Source: Orthonyx spaldingii (lineage: Eukaryota; Chordata; Aves; Passeriformes; Orthonychidae). Taken from it: a stretch of 64,000 nucleotides of DNA. Below, one piece after another: positions 25,861 through 37,235 of this stretch (position 1 is the stretch's first letter; the number at the start of each line of letters is the position of its first letter). Location of the stretch: positions 4,630,870 through 4,694,869 of the forward strand of contig VZTJ01004192.1 of assembly GCA_013397795.1 (NCBI GenBank). Reading direction: 5' to 3'. The position numbers and the translations under genes are program-made. The notes below the pieces were generated by a model. It saw only the letters and a program-made list of their open reading frames with translations, did not search any database and had not been told where the DNA came from.

Positions 25861-26130
25861 ATCAATGCCCTATAAAGCAGCGCAGACATGAGATTGGGTT
25901 GCTAGTGGCCCTCCACCGGGAGACACATTGGGGCCGCAGTTTCTGCCGTACTCTTTTGTGAAGCCAACATCAACAGATAAGGGAGCAATTCCATGCTGCC
26001 TCCTGCGCTGAGGCTCCGTGCAATCTTCCAGTGTACAACTTCCAAGAGACGCATTTGAAAACCTTACTGTATTACTCAAAACACGAGACCGAAAAGAACT
26101 CTGCCAGTGTTTGCCTTATGAACAGCCCCC
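25861..26130. promoter_or_regulatory. Candidate conserved non-coding element (cluster part 3)
   Basis: Balanced-composition sequence with about nine CpGs in 270 bp (for example AGCGCAG, CACCGGG, GGCCGCAG, TGCCGTA, TGCGCTG, TCCGTGC, GACGCAT, ACACGAGACCG), well above the background of the window. Frames are open in several phases, which reflects fewer AT-rich stops and not coding. No splice sites with supporting frame were convincing. Confidence 0.3.
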
Positions 26131-26379
26131 TCACAAGCAGCTTTTCCCTCCTGTTCCTGCCAAGAGCATTGCCTGCCCCACAGCAGGTGAGCCAAGGCCC
26201 GGTGTGTGTCCCACCAGTGCAAAGCACTGTGTTCCTCTGCCCTGTCCTGCCAGGGGAGGCAGGACCACAGCAATCACACCATTTCCATCTTGCACATCCT
26301 TGTCTGCATTACAGCTGCAGTCATTCTGGTGAAACACAGAGCCTAGAGAGCCCCCAGTGAAATTCAGCACTTAGGAAAA

Positions 26380-26740
26380 ATGGAGTCAAACTTTGTTGAT
26401 GTGCTCGGGAAATAATGGCTGACATTATGGTGTACGTCGAATATCTAATCAAGATCCCCTGATCTTGGGGGAATAGAGGACAAATTTAAATGAGTTCGTC
26501 TGTGCAAGGCAGGGAGTGTAGATCCCTTTATTGTGCTATTACGAAAAGATTATTATCAAAAACATTATCCTAAACTCTCATTTATATTTAAGAGCAATTT
26601 TACTATTAATTGTCTGTGCTCCCCTTAGTCCATAATTCAGCATGTCCAAGCCTGTTTCAGTTTCATGAAACTGGCATCTTTATTACAGCCTTGGGCTACA
26701 ATTTTCCAACGAGAATTGTCTAAATGCAGGGTTTTTTCCT
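26380..26740. promoter_or_regulatory. Candidate conserved non-coding element (cluster part 4, strongest)
   Basis: This is the most enhancer-like stretch in the window. It contains CpGs in an AT-rich setting (GCTCGGG, TACGTCGA, GTTCGTC, TTACGAA, CAACGAG). There is a 7-bp hairpin CAAGATC/GATCTTG (26450-26456 with 26461-26467), ATTAATTG (26607-26614), TCCATAATTCAG and a perfect 16-bp palindrome CAGTTTCATGAAACTG (26658-26673). Low-complexity filler is absent. The character matches deeply conserved vertebrate non-coding elements, but no alignment was possible. Confidence 0.4.
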
Positions 26741-29549
26741 CTTCCTCTGTGGAACGCTACTCTCTATTACCTGTGATCCAGCTCCCAGGAGGCAGGAGAG
26801 GAATTTGTATTGCAGAATATCTGTAAATTGAGGCAAAGTCACCCAGGTCCATCATCAACCTCTCCCACACAGGCTTTCAGACAGCCTGGCTGATTGGGAG
26901 AGGGTCTTTCTCACCTCTTCCAATGGACAAAAATGCTCCCCTTCCAAAGGCCCAAAAGAGCATTTATCTCCCCTCCAACCCTGAAAATAAAGAAGATGAA
27001 AATTTGACATTTTTTCCCTCATTTCTGGCATCTTGACTTCTTTCCTACGTTACTCTCTTAAAGAGTATTTGTAGTATCTCCTATCAGAGAGTCCTTTCCT
27101 TTTGTTCCTGCAACTTAAGCCCACAGAGTCATTTTGGCATGCCATATAATCCATGTCCTTGCTCAGATCCCTATTGGGAAACAAGACAACACACCACAGT
27201 TGTTAATTTAAAACAAAAGAGTGGAACTATTACCCTTTTGCACTCTGCTTTCTCTTGCCAGTTACATGTATCTCAGAGACTTCACTGCACTGGTTTTAAA
27301 ACACACAAAAATGGAGCATCTGGACTTGTCTTAATGAGAAAATGTTTGGTCTACACTTTCTCAGTGGAATTATCTGTATAATTGGTAACAATGATTTCAG
27401 AAGTAAGTCCTTGTTCTGCCAACAGCATATTTCATGAGGAAATGAGGGAGATGGGGAAGGAGGCTTTCCTTCTGAGGAAAAGTTGTCTTTTGTCTAATTA
27501 GAAGAAAAATCACAGCGGAAGAAAGTCCTGTTCTGCTGACCTCTCAAATTCTCCAAACACTGTGTATTAAAACACATCCTCTTTTGAAACTTCAGACTGT
27601 GAGATATTTGTATTTAGAGATGAGCTCTGCCATGTCAGGCACAAAGCCCTCCTTCCTGCTCCTCCAGGATGGCTTGATACTAAATACTTGGCAAACATTA
27701 GAAGCTAATACTTTATCCCCACTGCACTGAATTATCAATCCAACTCTAAAACAGGCAGACTTCCTATTCAGCTGAACGCTGAGAATTTGGAAGAGATACC
27801 CATAAATCTTTTGTGAAAAGTCCAACCTTTCCTTTTGATTCCCATGGAGGAAACCAGATCTCAGCCTGCTTTTAAGAAACAGTCTCTAGATGTTTTCTTT
27901 GCAAAGCCAGGCTTGAGAATGTCAGTGACGCAGACTCCTTGCTGGAACTGAAAGGAGTACAAGTAGGACTTTATTGCTACCCTGAGCAGAGAAGCTAAAG
28001 TAGACTTTTCCCTTATTGCATACTTTGAAGTGAAAAGGATCAATTAGTTTGGGGTTTATAGCAAGAACCTCCTTCAGAAACATTTTCCAAATCATTAGTT
28101 ACAGCCTGTGCATAGGAAGGGAGACAAATCGATTTCCTAGCATTGCTTCAAGCATTGCTTCATTGATGAAGCTCTTTCCACAATTCTAACTACCATTCAT
28201 CTCATCTTTGGTGAGCCTTCCCTCACTCTTTTCTTTCTTATCTTTTTTGGTTTTTTGTCAGAATAAAATGAGCAAAAGTAAATCCCTTAATGAAAGTGGA
28301 AAGGTTTAATAGACAACGTTATCTCCTCCCTAAAAAAGTGCAGCATTTCAGTAATCCACTCATCATCTTTCTCTGCCACACAGACATCTTTAGCCATCCC
28401 TATCTTAAGTGCTGACTGGCTCTGTTAATTGTGCTCATTACACATTTTTTCTGGGCTAGGAAAGGGCAGCTGCCTGGATGTCTTAACTAAGGTAAGTGAC
28501 GTGTTCCATAAACACTCCAGGAGACACAGGCACAGCAACCATTACCGTACAGGCAGTGAAAAGTCAGGCAGTGCTTGTCTGATGCTGCTGTGAGTGGCTC
28601 GCACCTCAGACACCCACAAGGACCCCTGATGTTCACCTCCCTTCCAGCCACAGGACTTAATTTATTGTAGAAGATCTTGGGCGTGCTCTTATGTAGAAGG
28701 GACATGTCACCTCCCATCTCTTTATCTCCTCTAAGGGTGGCTCAATTTAATCCAAAATAGGTGCTTATCAAGTTGATCTTTGCATGCATTCAATTGCACC
28801 TGCCTATCCTGAAGTACATTGCCCAGGTTTCTAACTTTCTTAGGAATTTTTAAGGTACGACATAGTGGCACAAACAAGTTCCTGCTGTGCCAGCAGTCAC
28901 CTCTTTCCTCACACTCTCAATGTGTTTAATGACAGTCACTCTAGGTCTGAACCCTGTTCCTACATCATAATAACAACCTCCTTCTATGCTGAGGCATAGA
29001 TATCAGTCCTTGTATTCTTTTTTTCCTATCTATAATCTAGGTAATCTAATTTCTTCTCTTAATCTCTGAACAGATCTAACTTTAATTTCACCGTCTTGTT
29101 AACAAATTTCATTAACAGACTGTGTAAAAAGAACAATAACAAGACATTTGAAAAAATAGTTATATCTATGTTCTAACAACACATGGGGTTTTTACTGCAT
29201 TGTTTTAAATATTTTTGTTAAACCAGTCATAGATGGTAGGATATCAAAAGAAATAATATGTTAATTTACTATAACAGAATAAATTTATTTTCCTACCATG
29301 GAATATTAAATTCGCTGGTCACAATATAATTCTTGCTGCTATCCTTGTCTTTTAAGAAATTTCTTCCATTGGCAACTATTCTCATTTGATAGATGAGGTT
29401 GTTTTCAGTGACAATCTATACATATTTTTATAGTAATTCTGTTCTGCGTTTTTTTTAAATCTCAGATGAGTGCCATCTGGTCCCAAAGATTTATTGACAT
29501 TTAATTTCCTGAGTTTTTCCATTTCACACACATGAATACATATATATGG

Positions 29550-29553
<4 letters not shown>

Positions 29554-29584
<31 letters not shown>
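29554..29584 (+). repeat. (AG)n microsatellite
   Basis: Thirty-one nucleotides of uninterrupted AG dinucleotide, preceded by a short TATA-rich stretch. It is probably polymorphic and is translated as an Arg-Glu run in one chance frame, which is not a gene. Confidence 0.95.
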
Positions 29585-29587
<3 letters not shown>

Positions 29588-30102
29588 TTTTTGGAAATAT
29601 CTGTCAAAAGGAGCACTGCACCTTTACTCTCTGGAATTCCCCCGATCCAAATTTATCCATCATTCTCAGTAGCAAAGACTAAGGAAAAGAAAATATTGAA
29701 AAGCATATGCAACATTCTTATCCTCTTTGATTAGTGCCTAATGTCTTGAGGGACCTGCAGATTTCTGTGGCTCCATGTTCCTGATGCAGTTCAGCTTGTT
29801 ATTTCCCTTTGGCTACACAGATCTTCTCAATTCTCATTAAATGGGTGCTGACGAGCGTACCATAAGCTTACAAATTGATCTTAAGACGAATTTCCATCTT
29901 TAACATAGCTTTCAAGGCTGAGGTCAATTATATATGTAATGCAGCTTTGCTTCTTTTGCTTTAGATGATATGCCCAATGCAACAAGAAGTTTAAAATATT
30001 TTTAGATACACTGCATACGTGGGAACACATAGTAGGAAATCTTGCAATCTTTTTCAGTACCGTGTCTTTCCACTAACACTACACAACAAGAAAGTCACTT
30101 TC

Positions 30103-30156
30103 ATTACAGTATGAATTACTTATGCATATTTTATTACATAGTATGAATTAATTATA
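30103..30156 (+). repeat. Imperfect local duplication, about 30-bp period
   Basis: ATTACAGTATGAATTACTTAT (21 nt, first 20 at 30103-30122) is echoed by ATTACATAGTATGAATTAAT starting at 30133. The two copies share the ATTACA and GTATGAATTA blocks with a 2-nt insertion. This looks like a short replication-slippage duplication. Confidence 0.5.
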
Positions 30157-33100
30157 CTGCCATCACCATACAAAGGGCTTAAATCAGTTGCCTAAATGTA
30201 TATCTCTAATGTAATTTGAGATGCTCTCTCTTACAACTTATGCCTGCACTGGGTTGGCAACAGTTAATAGGGAGAAAATACTTTAAGTTTGTTCTACATC
30301 ATATTTTCAACACCTTTTTTATAAGCAGCAAGATTTATCCATTAAGAGGGAGATGATTAGAATGGAAACTTTCTGGATGTATTCAACAGATCAAAGCAGC
30401 ATCTTAGTTTTTTGTTGGTTTTGTTTTCTTTGTTACGAATGCATGCGGTAAATGGTCCTCATTGGAAGAAACCTTTAAGCTCAAAAAAGCTGATTTTTTT
30501 CTGTCTCTGGAATTTATTTCACAAAATGTAATTCTCACCACCACCACTGCCACATGTTATAGTAAATCTGAACTAGACAATGAAACTAGACTTTCACTGA
30601 GTTACCAGCTCTAGACAGACTCATGAGACCCTTCAAAAAGGCAAGGGGTAAGAAAAATATTTTTAAAAGCAACTCTTAAATTAGTACACCTTCATCTCAC
30701 AGAGATTCACACGTCTTTCTGATATAATTATCACACCCCTATCTTTAGGAAAACGACACTGGAGCATGACCTAATTCCAGTAATATTTTAGCACTAATAG
30801 GGATTTTTCATATGTCTATCAAACCCTCACAACTCACCTTGATGTAGGTAGATATTTTATCTTACTCAAGGCTAGAATTCTTTGATCCACAGGTCTTTGT
30901 AATTTGATTCATTTCCCATTTGGTGACTCTGGTGATGCCAGAAGACACAGACATGTGCACAGGCATTTTGAGGACAGGACTCTTGATAAAAGTTGTAATT
31001 CGTGCCCAAAGCCAGGAAGAGGATTTATGGAAGGAAAGGCTGCAGCAAAGGACCAAAATTAAACCTTCAGAATGACTCTGCTGTGAAAGTCATATTGTAG
31101 ACAGTTTTTTAATGAGATTGCTGGGTTGAATTAATTTTCAACTCTTATCTGACTTTGATCTCAAATAACAAGAGGTCATCAAGATAAATGCTGCTCATGC
31201 TTTAAATGACATAATGATGCTATTAGGAAAACCTGAGGGATTAAAAACTAGCCTATTTATTCCCACAAACAGTCCCATTGAGGTTCATGAGACCAACTAG
31301 ATGCACAAATTAACCAATATTATATGAGAAAAAGAAAATTAAAAGTTCACTCTCCATCATAGCTGCTGTTTCTATTATTTTGTTTTATTCCCCCAAACCA
31401 GGAACCAGTAAGAAACATTATATTCTACTTACACTTTCTATTGGGACCGAGATCTTAACTCATAGGTGGTGTATGAACATCTATGTAAAGTTAAAGCACT
31501 GCTGAACCAGCTCTCAGACGTGTAAGTCTTAGTGTTTGCTCAAAAAGTCCCTTTTATCCTCTCCTGTCATGGGGCTCCTGTGAACTGGCAGCTCAGGGTT
31601 GCTTCATCTCTGTCTGCGCAGGAGGTTCCACGAGGACCCGGTGTTTGCTGCTGGCTTACAACTCTTGTTGTGCCCTCATGAACTCAGGTTTTTTACTAAG
31701 GAAGGTTGGGGATGCCGTCAAGGTGCTCTCCCAAATCTCAGAACTGATCAATACTTCTAAAGCTTAGTTGCATCTGATTAAACTTACCCAGAAACCTGCA
31801 AAGCAAATTAAAAGCTCACATAGTTTAGAGTGTAATGTGGCTTCTTTATAAGAGCAATGGCTTCAAATGGTGCACTTCCTCAACAAATTATCTTTAAACC
31901 CCAGTACTGATAAGACAGCATTTATTTTTAGGCATGCTAAAACAAAGGTCCCTGCTCTGTTCAGTAAAACAGTACAGCAGATCTGAGCACTGCCACCAAA
32001 GCCAGCATTCCTTCTGTGAGCAGGAGATCTCCACAGGTAAATACAACCAGAATGCAGCAGTGCTAGCCACAGCTATAGTCCCTGAAAGGCATATTTGGGG
32101 AATTCAGCACACTGTTCACAGCAGTGGGGACTCGGCAGATGGCTGGCAACCACTGCCCTACCAAACACGGCTGCAGCCCTGATCCCACAGTTCCGGATGG
32201 TGCTTAACGCCGCAGTGTCGGCTGCACAGTTCTGCTAACGTGCCTCATCTGGGCTCCCAGCAGAGATAAACTATGGTACCCAGCTGCAGTAATTCTTCTG
32301 GTGTAGACAGAAGCTGATCATTACTGCAGGGTACTGAGATTCCCAGCAAAGCATCTGTACAAAGCAGCACATTGTCTGCAGAAAAGGTAGAAAGAGAACT
32401 GAAAGAACTAATCTTGCTACACATAAACCCTTTAACCACTTTGATTCATTTCCTTCCACCTAAACTCTACATAAATTCTAACAGCAGAAATTTGCACAAG
32501 ATTGGTGTGCTAGCATATCCATTTTGTCCACAGCAAGTGGAAATACTACAAACAAATACCAACAAAATCTAAAAATTCCTAGAGAGCAAGAGCATCAAGC
32601 CAATTGTGTGCCTCACTGGGAAAGCAAAGCATGTGTTTTCCAATGGTAACAATTACCACTACAGCTGTGCTTAGAAGTCTATGTGCTAAAGTGAAGCGTG
32701 GAGCAAGTTAAATCAGTCTGTCACTAAAGTGCAGTGCCATATGAAGGTGACACACGTGAAAGGAGTACCATGTATGTGCTGTTTCTGGGGTGATGATTTC
32801 TGGGGAAAGAAAGCAAACAGGAAGAACTTTACACGTGATAAAATACCCACTTTCTTCAGTATTTGTAAAGCAGTCTGAGAGAAGACCAAAAACTCTTTTG
32901 TGTTTACCTCTCAAAGCACCACTATCTCCTTCCATCTCTCCCAAGCAGGATATTAAGGTTAAAAGAAACATCTATATAGTAGGAAATAAATAGAGAGAAA
33001 TGAAGATGCATTATATGTCAAAAAGTGAATTGGGAACATCCATATTAGAAAAGAAATACATGAATTAACAAGGCTTAAGCAGGACACCTGGTGACCCACA

Positions 33101-36100
33101 TCACCCCTGGGATGCAGAAAACACAGCTGGTTGCATAAAGACAGGTGAGAATTACAAACCAGCCTCTTTGGGGATTTTGCTGCTGGATGTTTGGGATCAG
33201 GAACAGAACAGGAGAAGAATTTCAATTCAAGATAAGGCTTTAGTTATTGATGTCTTAATACTTTCCTATTCCTTTCCTGTTAGTTTCTCAAAGAGAGAAC
33301 TACCACCTAGCACAGAGCCATTTAATGTAAAGAGCAGCAGCAAGGATGGATTTGCTGTCTCAGCCTCAGGGATGTCCCACACTGACAGTGCCTAAGTGCT
33401 GCTTGTGCAGTGCCTGACACGAGACTGAAAAGCTCTGGCTGTTTTTCACTCTGCAGACCTCAAAACTCCAGCTACACCATGACATCTGCTATCCTTCCTG
33501 GCTGCGTTGCCAGGGAAGCCAAAGCCTGAAACTAAACCAAGTAGCAAGCTGAAAAAAAAAAACAACCAAAAAGAAGGTATTTTATCAAAATGGTGTGATT
33601 TCCAGGCATTGCTCATGTTTAGGTGACTGCACATTGCCAAATGCTTCAGCAGAGAGAGAAGCTCATGGAAAAGGCCCCCTCTCTCGTGGGAGAAAGTGTA
33701 GGCAGGGCAGGGGTATCAAGCACAGTGAGCCCTGAGTAGCTGGCAGCTCAGGGGTACAGGAGAATACCCCAATGGGCTCCTTCTGACCTTCTCCTGCTCA
33801 TCCCTTCTTGTACTATCTCTGCCCAGGGGCGAGCTGCCATCTCCTCCTGGCTCCCCTGGGTCCACTAATGGTCCTCAGCCATGGGAATAATGTGATTTGT
33901 CAGGAAAGGGACAAATGTTGCAATAACAATGACCACTGAAACTCCAGCAGTGGCGCTGGGTAATTGTCCCTGCAAGACACCCTCAGCAGAGCTAAGCTGG
34001 GGAAAGCCTAGTAGAGAAAGACATTATTTGCCTGTCCTTATTGAAAATTTCAAGAAAACCAAATGTTGCTGTCCCTAGAGACTTTGGCAAGGAAGCTAAG
34101 TGACAGGGAAGATAAATGCTTCCTACTGCCAGTGACATACCCCACGCAGAAACACAGAGAATATTTTCATAACTTTGTGCTTTAAATGCCTTTATTAGAG
34201 AAACAAGATTTATGCTTCTGGCTCTGAGGGAGAGCAAGAGAAACTTAAACTGTACAAGTAGTTGTGTACACATGGATGCCTGTATGTGCATATCACATCA
34301 GGCAAAAGGAAGGGAAGAGGATTAAAGATAATCTGCCTCTGAATAGAAAAGCCCTCCCTGCTGTTCTGAATTTTCCTGACTTTTGTTCTTGTTAGAGCCT
34401 CTAAAGTAAAGTTCAGTGCAATATCCTATGATTAAAGTCATAACCTCAAAGAGGAACCAGCCTAGGGTTTCTTTTTATAGTTATATCATAAATAAAGTCA
34501 CTAGAGGACACAAAAAGTAGGTATAATGCTTCAAGTAGTTGTGTGTATGTGTATTATAAGCAAAAGCCAAAAAACACTGTCTGTATTAAAAGAAACACAC
34601 AAAGGACCATTTTCAACAAGGGTAAGCCTCTGATGCCAACTTCAGACCAACATAACTACTTTAACTTCTGGACAGCTAAGGAGAAGGGAGTAAGGGTCAA
34701 TGACATTCACTCTGCCTATTAATTTGGGCATTAATGTTAAGTATAATCACTGCCAAGGAAATGACTTAAAATAATGAAAAGGAAAAGCACTATCCAAGTC
34801 CAGTATTCCATAATAAACCCCTCTGAAATGTGCAGACCGTGCAAAGATGAATGCAGGGAGAGGAATAATTTCATAGAAGGAAGCATTTTTAAATCCCTAC
34901 TTTAAGATGTTTTATAGAATCAGTAAAAACACAACAAGGATGAAGTGAGCTACTTATCTTTCTAAAAGCTTGCATATACCTCATGTCTGTCTTTAAATCC
35001 TATGGGGTTTCAAGTCTGTTTATACTTCTAAAGGTGTTTTTTATATCCTTGCAGGCACACAGGCAGAAATAGCTGGGTTTCTCTCCCCTCAGCAGCTTGA
35101 TAAATGAGCATTTGTTAAATGAAAAAACCCCACCTGTAATACAGGGCAGGCTCTTTGTCCCGTATTCCAAGAGGCTTCCCACCCACGTTACGTTGTAACA
35201 AATACACACTTACTGTGGGGTTATCAGGCCAGACTGGAGAAGATGCTGCAATCTTCAAAAGCAAGCCCTTGAGACAGACTTGCCTGTACTTCAGTGATCT
35301 GCTGGGAGACAGGGGCAAGGGGAAGTGGGGCTATGTGGGCAGCAAACTGGAGAACAAACAGTGCTCCAGATCAGGTCTCAACTCCCTCTTGGTTTTCATC
35401 TGAATATAAAGGAGCCATTGAAATCTTCAGTCACTGAAAGTTGTGGTGCTTTCACCTTTTCTATGGTCACTTACTTTTTCCACATTCAAATGCAGATGGT
35501 TCTCCCACCTACTAAATGTCTAATGGTCGCACTACAGACTTTCTCCGAAAGGTGACCTGATCTCAGCTTGGTCCCTGGATTCAGCAAACTCAGTTCAGTG
35601 AATGTTACAAGACTAATTTTCATGCTTTTTCTTTGCAGGAGATAAACAAGTTTTACACTGGGATTTATATTCAGATGAAACAACAATGCTGGGTTCTTTG
35701 GGGATTGAAAAAAAATAATGTAGCCCCATATACCAAAATCAGTACTTGGAGTTCCCTGAAAATTTGGCTGTATGTGGCTGTGGCTCTTCTCTGCATCAGC
35801 CCATAGGCAGAAAAAGTACTGTAAGCAATTTGCTGATTTCTCTGCACTATATGCATGAAATTATACACTAATCCAGATTTACCCAGACCCCTGTATAGAG
35901 CTGAATTTGGCACAAGATTACCCAAAACTTTAACAAAGCTTTTTGAATGTCTTGTAAATCAGAAAAAAACCTATTCTTCAAACCAGGGCTGGCTTCTGAG
36001 CAGATCATGAAACCAGAAAATGAGGCAGTTTCACATTTAGTTATGAAATCAATCTACCCTCTTCATAGTCTCATCTTCCCTCTTCATAGTTTCTGGATAA

Positions 36101-37069
36101 CAAATCTCAGAGCACCCACTTGCTAACTTCTCAATTACACTCTGCTCCCATAAAAAAATTCCAGTCAGTGGTGTTTTTTTCCCTCTCCAGCATCCTTGTA
36201 GATCAAACCATTCAGCTCAGGCATACTGAGCAGCCTGTAACATTTACTACAGGCTGAAGTGAAGACTATGATGAAAATGCAAGGACTTATTGGCTCTACT
36301 TTGGCAAAGGAACCAAGGTACCTATTCCTAAAACTGGAGGGAAACCTGACCTTCCCAAGCTGTATTTCTGCAGAGAAGTTTCAGAAAACTTCTGCCATTG
36401 CCCACTGCTCAACTGAACCAGCACTTTCCTTTGAGGGTCTTGGACAAATCCCCTGTTACTGTTTTCCAGTAGCAGAAACCAAAAGTGAGTCTGGCTTAAG
36501 GAATTGTAGAAACAGATTTGGCATGGAATTAGGGTTTCATTTGATTTAGTTAGCATTCCTTCCATTTGCCTCATGGAAACTGCAAGGACACTGATCTCTT
36601 GCACTTCTTCGCTTCAATATACCAAGTTAAAAGACATTATACCTTTAAACACAATCATATATTACATTCACACAGTATGTGCTCCTCTATTTAGACACAA
36701 ATCTCTGTTTGATGCAAATATGCTTTCTCTTTAGGGTTTCTTCCAGAACTTGTCAGGTTGGTATTACTTACACTTTTTTTCCCTGCTAAGATCTGGAACT
36801 GTTCACAGACAGATCAATCCACAGATAAAGAGAAAAGAGATTAAATGTGATTTATTTTACCAACGAGTAAAGTCTGTATGAATAATATAAGGTACCTCAG
36901 ACATTTGGATGACCAAAAGAATTATACAGATTGTATAGCAGCATGAAGATAAAATTAATTGGGTCTCTTTGCATGGTATCTGTTATGAAAGCAGTTAAAA
37001 TAGTTTTGTATATTTTGGATGAGTTGAAGAAATGTCACTTTCATGATTCTTTTTTCTCTCTCCTTTCAA

Positions 37070-37235
37070 TCAGTGTTCTTTTATTTTCATTTTCATACAC
37101 CTGCTAAGTGTATCCTGCTGTATTCACAGTTCAGCATGATGGGTTTCATATTTAGTGGAAAATGAACAATTCGTACCCTGAAGATTCCAATTATTCGGCT
37201 CCCTCAGAGATTCATCTTTGGAGTATCAATGAGGA
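37070..37235. promoter_or_regulatory. Candidate regulatory island (weak)
   Basis: Sequence of complex composition with GAACAATTCG (SOX-like ACAAT), CCAATTATTCGG (homeodomain ATTA core) and two retained CpGs in AT-rich DNA. It is flanked by simple AT-rich sequence. No coding signal. Assignment rests only on composition and motif content. Confidence 0.2.

Larger units (their letters stand above)
26741..37069. other. Gene-free stretch, mostly plain AT-rich DNA
   Basis: About 10 kb with no credible gene. Items seen are the (AG)n microsatellite at 29554-29584, an imperfect local duplication at 30103-30156, a CpG-bearing spot at 32168-32240, a GC-richer patch at about 33660-33880, and a 13-bp doublet at 36057/36078. 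Reading frames up to about 100 codons occur on both strands without recognisable features. Confidence 0.5.

Noticed and set aside
29546..29734. Frame with an Arg-Glu repeat
   Set aside because: The repeat is simply the translated (AG)n microsatellite.
36057..36090. CCCTCTTCATAGT doublet with 21-bp period
   Set aside because: Two copies only; a small slippage duplication with no other significance visible.
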